Of a DNA stretch of 64,000 bases, positions 60,654 to 64,000 are shown one piece after another. The notes below the pieces were generated by a model. That model was not told the origin of the DNA and searched no databases. It saw only the letters and a list, made by a program, of their open reading frames with translations. The translations under genes were made by a program, and so were the position numbers. The stretch is from Rhodocyclales bacterium (GTDB lineage Bacteria; Pseudomonadota; Gammaproteobacteria; Burkholderiales; Rhodocyclaceae): contig PQAF01000013.1 of assembly GCA_003105015.1 (NCBI GenBank), forward strand, positions 59,966-123,965, in the 5' to 3' direction. The first letter of the stretch is position 1. Each line of letters opens with the position of its first letter.

Positions 60654-60722
60654 ACCACAGAGACACAGAGGCACAGAGGAAGCATAGAGAAGCAGTTCTC
60701 TGTGCCTCTGTGTCTCTGTGGT
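60654..60722. repeat. Inverted hairpin repeat, family C, copy 2
   Basis: Left arm 60654-60678 (ACCACAGAGACACAGAGGC...), right arm 60698-60722 its near-complement ending CTCTGTGGT. It starts immediately after the liuD stop and ends 12 bases before the liuE GTG. Confidence 0.87.
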
Positions 60723-60734
60723 GAAAGGTCTTTT

Positions 60735-61646
60735 GTGTCCCTCCCGCAGCACGTGAAAATCGTCGAAGTCGGCCCGCGCGACGGCCTGCAGAACGAAAGT
60801 CAGCTGGTGCCGGCCGCCGTCAAGATCGCGCTGATCGACCGCCTCGGCATGGCCGGCCTGAAGGCCATCGAGGCCACCGCCTTCGTCTCGCCGAAGTGGG
60901 TGCCGCAGATGGGCGACGCCGCCGAAGTGATGGCGAGCCTGCCGCGCCGCCACGGCGTGAGCTACCCGGTGCTGGTGCCCAACCTGAAAGGCTTCGAGCA
61001 GGCGCTCGCCGCGGGCGCCGAGGAGATCGCCGTCTTCGCCGCGGCCTCCGAGGCCTTCTCGCAGAAGAACATCAACTGCTCAATCGCCGAATCGCTGGAG
61101 CGCTTCCGTCCCGTCGCCGAGGCGGCGCTGAAGAACGGCATCCGCGTGCGCGGCTATGTCTCCTGCGTCGTCGGCTGCCCCTACCAGGGTGCGGTGCCGC
61201 CCGCCGCCGTCGCCGAGGTGGCGGTGCGCCTCGCCGAGATGGGTTGCTATGAGATCTCCCTCGGCGACACCGTCGGCGTCGGCACGCCGGCCGCAGTGCA
61301 ACGCATGCTCGACGAGGTGGCGCTGCTGGTGCCGGTCGAGCGCCTCGCTGGGCATTACCACGACACCTACGGCATGGCGCTGGCCAACATCTACGCCTCG
61401 CTCGAGCGCGGCGTGGCGGTCTTCGATGCCTCCGTCGCCGGCCTCGGCGGCTGCCCCTACGCCGCCGGCGCCTCGGGCAACGTCGCCACCGAGGACGTGG
61501 TGTACCTCATGAACGGCCTTGGGCTAGAGACGGGCATCGACCTCGACCGCCTGGTCGATGCCGGCGCATGGATCTGCGCCGAACTGGGCCGCGCGCCGTC
61601 CTCGAAAGTGGCGCGTGCCGTGCTGGCGAAACGAGGCAAGGCGTGA
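60735..61646 (+). CDS. liuE: Hydroxymethylglutaryl-CoA lyase
   Basis: 303 residues from GTG 60735. The DRE-TIM metallolyase signature is [16 protein letters not shown], and the loop with the catalytic Cys is [19 protein letters not shown]. It splits HMG-CoA to acetyl-CoA and acetoacetate, the last step of leucine degradation. The open frame extends 11 codons into the preceding repeat, but the GTG is the sensible start. Confidence 0.93.
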   Translation: MSLPQHVKIVEVGPRDGLQNESQLVPAAVKIALIDRLGMAGLKAIEATAFVSPKWVPQMGDAAEVMASLPRRHGVSYPVLVPNLKGFEQALAAGAEEIAVFAAASEAFSQKNINCSIAESLERFRPVAEAALKNGIRVRGYVSCVVGCPYQGAVPPAAVAEVAVRLAEMGCYEISLGDTVGVGTPAAVQRMLDEVALLVPVERLAGHYHDTYGMALANIYASLERGVAVFDASVAGLGGCPYAAGASGNVATEDVVYLMNGLGLETGIDLDRLVDAGAWICAELGRAPSSKVARAVLAKRGKA

Positions 61647-61888
61647 GCATCCCCTCGCCCTGCATCGACGTCTGCCGCATGGATGCGCAAAGCGGCCTCT
61701 GCGAAGGCTGCCTGCGCACGGTGGACGAGATCGCCGGCTGGGCCGCCGCCCCGGACGCGCAGAAACTTCTGATCCTCGCCGCCATCGCCCAGCGCCGCGC
61801 CTCTCTTCTCCCCCCTTTGCAAAATCCCCCCTCCGCCCCCCTTTGTCAAAGGGGGGAACGGGGGGATTTAAACGGCGGTGAATCATGA
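61643..61888 (+). CDS. DUF1289 protein with a repeat-encoded tail
   Basis: 81 residues from GTG 61643, overlapping liuE by four bases. The DUF1289 core has four cysteines ([20 protein letters not shown]) and TVDEIAGW, a probable metal site. From about residue 56 the sequence ([20 protein letters not shown]) is encoded by a family B repeat at 61810-61868. The function of DUF1289 is unknown. Confidence 0.82.
   Translation: MSIPSPCIDVCRMDAQSGLCEGCLRTVDEIAGWAAAPDAQKLLILAAIAQRRASLLPPLQNPPSAPLCQRGERGDLNGGES
61810..61868. repeat. Composite hairpin repeat, family B, solo copy 2
   Basis: Two overlapping family B units in opposite orientation sharing a central CCCCCCTTTGTCAAAGGGG hairpin, preceded by AAATCCCCCC and followed by GGGGGGATTT. 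A further partial unit (CCCCCCTTTGCAAAA) is at the left edge. It is translated in frame as the tail of the DUF1289 protein. Confidence 0.85.
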
Positions 61889-62523
61889 AACCCGCCGACT
61901 GGTATTTCGACTTCATCTCCCCCTTCGCCTACCTGCAATCCGAGGCATTGCAGCGCTTCGACGGCAAGCTCGACATCCGTCCGGTGCCAGTGCTCTTCGC
62001 CGGCCTCTTGAAGCACTGGGGCCAGAAGGGCCCGGCCGAGATGGCGACCAAGCGCCGCTTCACCTACCGCCAGGTGCAGTGGGTGGCCGACCGCAACGGC
62101 ATCCCCTTGCGCTTCCCGCCGCAGCATCCCTTCAACCCGGTGCGCGCGCTGCGCGCCGCTGTCGCGCTGGGCAGCTCGCTCGACGCCATCCACACGATCT
62201 TCCGCTTCGTCTGGGGCGAGGGCCGCGACCCCAACGATCCGGCCGAATGGGCCGAGCTGGCGCGCCGCCTGAACGCGCCCGACCTCGACGCGCGCTGCAA
62301 CGACGCCGCCGTGAAAAGTCAGTTGCTGGAGAACGGCGAGCGGGCGCTGGCTGCGGGCGTTTTCGGCGTGCCGACGCTGGCCGTCGACGGCGAACGCTTC
62401 TGGGGCTTCGACGCCACCGACATGGCGCTCGACTGGCTGGCCGATCCGCAGATGTTCACGCGCGGCGAATACCCGCGCATCGACAGCCTGCCGGTCGGCG
62501 CCATGCGCAAGGAAGCGACATGA
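61885..62523 (+). CDS. 2-hydroxychromene-2-carboxylate isomerase-like DsbA-fold protein, copy 2
   Basis: 212 residues. ADWYFDFISPFAYLQSEALQ is the kappa-GST-like N-terminus and LAAGVFGVPTLAVDGERFWG the C-terminal substrate loop. It is a diverged paralogue of the protein at 55524. Overlaps DUF1289 by four bases and the next gene by four. Confidence 0.82.
   Translation: MKPADWYFDFISPFAYLQSEALQRFDGKLDIRPVPVLFAGLLKHWGQKGPAEMATKRRFTYRQVQWVADRNGIPLRFPPQHPFNPVRALRAAVALGSSLDAIHTIFRFVWGEGRDPNDPAEWAELARRLNAPDLDARCNDAAVKSQLLENGERALAAGVFGVPTLAVDGERFWGFDATDMALDWLADPQMFTRGEYPRIDSLPVGAMRKEAT
62314..62338 (+). repeat. Recurring 25-base motif, site 11
   Basis: AAAAGTCAGT, nine bases, ACGGCG; both boxes exact, inside the second isomerase-like gene. 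Confidence 0.8.
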
Positions 62524-63434
62524 GCCTGCTGCCGGAACAGATCCGCGTCCTCGAGCGCGGCTGGCTCTCCGCCAACAACATCGTCTTCCACGAAGGCGCC
62601 GAGGCGACGCTGATCGACTCGGGCTACGTCACCCACGCCGACCAGACGCTGGCGCTGATCGAACGCGCGCTGGAAGGCCGCAAGCTGGTGCGCCTGATCA
62701 ACACCCATTCGCATTCCGACCACATCGGTGGCAACGCCGCGGTGCGCCGCGCCCATGGCTGCCGCATCCTGGTGCCCGAGGGCATGGCGCCGGCAGTGGC
62801 CGACTGGGACGAGGACGCGCTGCTGCTCTCCTCCGCCCACCAGCAGGCCGAGCCCTTCGAATTCGACGCCACCATCGCCCCCGGCGACGAGTTCGAGATG
62901 GGCGGCCTCCGCTGGCAGGCCCTGCACGTGCCCGGCCACGACATGCACGCGCTGGCCTACTACGCGCCGCAGGAGCGCATCCTGATCTCCGGCGACGCGC
63001 TGTGGCAGGACGGCTTCGGCGTCATGTTCGCCGAGCTGCACGGCGATCCGAGCGGCCTGCCGGCGCAGCGGCGCACGCTGGAAATGCTGCGCGAACTCGA
63101 CGTCGGCGTCGTCATTCCCGGCCACGGCGCGCCTTTCGCCGATTACGAAGCTGCCGTCGCGCGCGCCCTGCAACGCCTCGCCGCCTTCGAGCAGAGCCCC
63201 GAGCGCATGGCGAAGAGCGCCATGAAGGCGCTGTTCACCTTCACCCTGCTGGAAAAGCGGCGCATGCCGCGCGCCGGCATCGGCGACTACTTCGGCCGGG
63301 TCGCCATCTTCCGCGATGTCTCGCAGAACTTCTTCCACAAGGAGCCGGCCGCCGTCGCCGCGCTGGTCATCGACGAGCTGCTCAAGGCCGGCGTGCTGGC
63401 CGAAGAGGATGGCGACCTTGTCTCGCGCGGCTGA
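62520..63434 (+). CDS. Metallo-beta-lactamase-fold hydrolase
   Basis: 304 residues from ATG 62520. The metal motif is LINTHSHSDHIGGNAAV, with later ligands in LHVPGHDMHAL, ISGDALWQDG and VVIPGHGAPF. A C-terminal helical domain follows. Thioesterase- or glyoxalase-like activity is plausible. It overlaps the isomerase-like gene by four bases. Confidence 0.85.
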   Translation: MSLLPEQIRVLERGWLSANNIVFHEGAEATLIDSGYVTHADQTLALIERALEGRKLVRLINTHSHSDHIGGNAAVRRAHGCRILVPEGMAPAVADWDEDALLLSSAHQQAEPFEFDATIAPGDEFEMGGLRWQALHVPGHDMHALAYYAPQERILISGDALWQDGFGVMFAELHGDPSGLPAQRRTLEMLRELDVGVVIPGHGAPFADYEAAVARALQRLAAFEQSPERMAKSAMKALFTFTLLEKRRMPRAGIGDYFGRVAIFRDVSQNFFHKEPAAVAALVIDELLKAGVLAEEDGDLVSRG

Positions 63435-63446
63435 GCGGACTGCATC

Positions 63447-64000
63447 GTGAGCCACCCGTCGCCGACCCGCGCCGGCTGGATCGCGGTGTTCGCCACCATC
63501 TGCATCTGGACCGGCTTCATCCTCGTCAGCCGCCACGGCGGCAAGGGCACGCTCACCGGCTGGGACGTCACGGCGCTGCGCTTCGGCGTCGGCGCGCTGG
63601 TCGCCGTGTTCTTCCTGCCGCGCGTTACGCTGCCGCCGCTCAAGGTGATCGCGCTGTTCTCGCTCTTCGGCGGCATCGGCTACGCCACCGCCGTGTACGC
63701 CGCCTTCCGCCTGGCGCCGGCGGCGCACGCCGCGGTGCTGATGCCCGGCGCGCTGCCCTTCGAGACCGCCGTCATCGCCTGGCTCTGGCTCGGGCTGAAG
63801 CCCTCGCGGCCGCAGCGCATCGCCCTCGCCCTCGTCTTCGCCGGCATCCTGTTCGCGATGCTCTACTGGGCGGGGGTGAAGGTCTCGAACCTGGTGCTGC
63901 TCGCCTCGCCGGTCATCTCCCTCCTGCTCGCCTTCTCATCGCCGTCGTGGGCCGCCTGGATCTTCCTGGTGGGCGGGCTCCTCGTGCTGTGGCGGCCGTA
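63447..64000 (+). CDS. EamA/DMT-family transporter (partial)
   Basis: 184 codons from GTG 63447 to the right edge, with no stop. Several hydrophobic helices (AGWIAVFATICIWTGFILVS, LKVIALFSLFGGIGYATAVY, APAAHAAVLMPGALPFETAV) match the first half of drug/metabolite transporters. The region after residue 120 is less typical, so a truncation or frameshift beyond the window cannot be excluded. Confidence 0.75.
   Translation, partial: MSHPSPTRAGWIAVFATICIWTGFILVSRHGGKGTLTGWDVTALRFGVGALVAVFFLPRVTLPPLKVIALFSLFGGIGYATAVYAAFRLAPAAHAAVLMPGALPFETAVIAWLWLGLKPSRPQRIALALVFAGILFAMLYWAGVKVSNLVLLASPVISLLLAFSSPSWAAWIFLVGGLLVLWRP

Noticed and set aside
60794..60819. A twelfth copy of the recurring motif (GAAAGTCAGC at 60795)
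   Set aside because: One mismatch in the T of the first box and only four of six bases in the second box; probably chance or a decayed site.

Overview
The window is GC-rich proteobacterial chromosome, most likely a facultatively anaerobic, aromatic-degrading betaproteobacterium of the Rhodocyclales/Sterolibacterium type (the group of Thauera, Aromatoleum, Georgfuchsia and Sulfuritalea). The evidence is a complete phenylphosphate synthase/phenylphosphate carboxylase cluster for anaerobic phenol degradation, a class I PHA synthase, a second IF-1 gene beside a cold-shock gene, and RibBX-type riboflavin genes. No rRNA, tRNA, CRISPR array, phage or classical insertion sequence was found. Genes are tightly packed, often with 1-8 base overlaps.

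Layout. Positions 1-9375 (minus strand) are housekeeping: recA-recX-lptB-rpoN-hpf-ptsN, and ribE-ribBX-ribH-nusB-small membrane protein-thiL-pgpA-pncC. Positions 9445-19462 (minus) hold dsbD, cutA, an ABC-2 exporter, a hydrolase, a ferredoxin, a MazG-like hydrolase, membrane proteins, a sodium/solute symporter and ubiB. Positions 19570-23339 (plus) hold argS, a SPOR protein, dsbA and a short-chain dehydrogenase, followed on the minus strand by a methionine gamma-lyase-like gene and a flavin-type protein.

Positions 25068-39340 are the catabolic core. A divergent XylR/DmpR-type sigma-54 activator faces ppsA1-ppsA2-ppsA3 (phenol + ATP to phenylphosphate), ppcB-ppcD-ppcA-ppcC (phenylphosphate + CO2 to 4-hydroxybenzoate), a third UbiD-like protein, a UbiX-like flavin prenyltransferase, a DUF120 (CTP-dependent riboflavin kinase-type) protein, a Nudix hydrolase, a PNPOx-like protein and a PaaK-type aryl-CoA ligase. 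The 413-base divergent intergenic region carries a near-consensus -24/-12 promoter and three copies of a candidate activator site. RpoN itself is encoded 25 kb away. The genes after ppcC look like a module that could make prenylated FMN for the UbiD-family subunits; this is my inference.

Positions 39456-49000 hold mixed functions: a PPP phosphatase, a BtuF-like protein, a nitroreductase, DUF3237, a CNNM/CorC protein, a lipoprotein, cspA, infA, an RlmN paralogue, phaC and a metallo-beta-lactamase-fold protein. Positions 49060-63434 are a leucine/isovalerate-type (liu) operon led by a MerR-family LiuR gene and two palindromic operators. It carries isovaleryl-CoA dehydrogenase, both methylcrotonyl-CoA carboxylase subunits, methylglutaconyl-CoA hydratase and HMG-CoA lyase, interleaved with four hot-dog thioesterases, a thiolase, a second acyl-CoA dehydrogenase and two 2-hydroxychromene-2-carboxylate isomerase-like proteins.

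Two things are not explained by the genes. First, a 25-base bipartite motif, AAAAGTCAGT-N9-ACGGCG, recurs about eleven times in both orientations, inside and between genes. Second, at least six families of hairpin repeats sit at gene junctions. One forms the inverted ends of a small DUF559 endonuclease-like gene, and others supply in-frame protein sequence or stop codons to their host genes.
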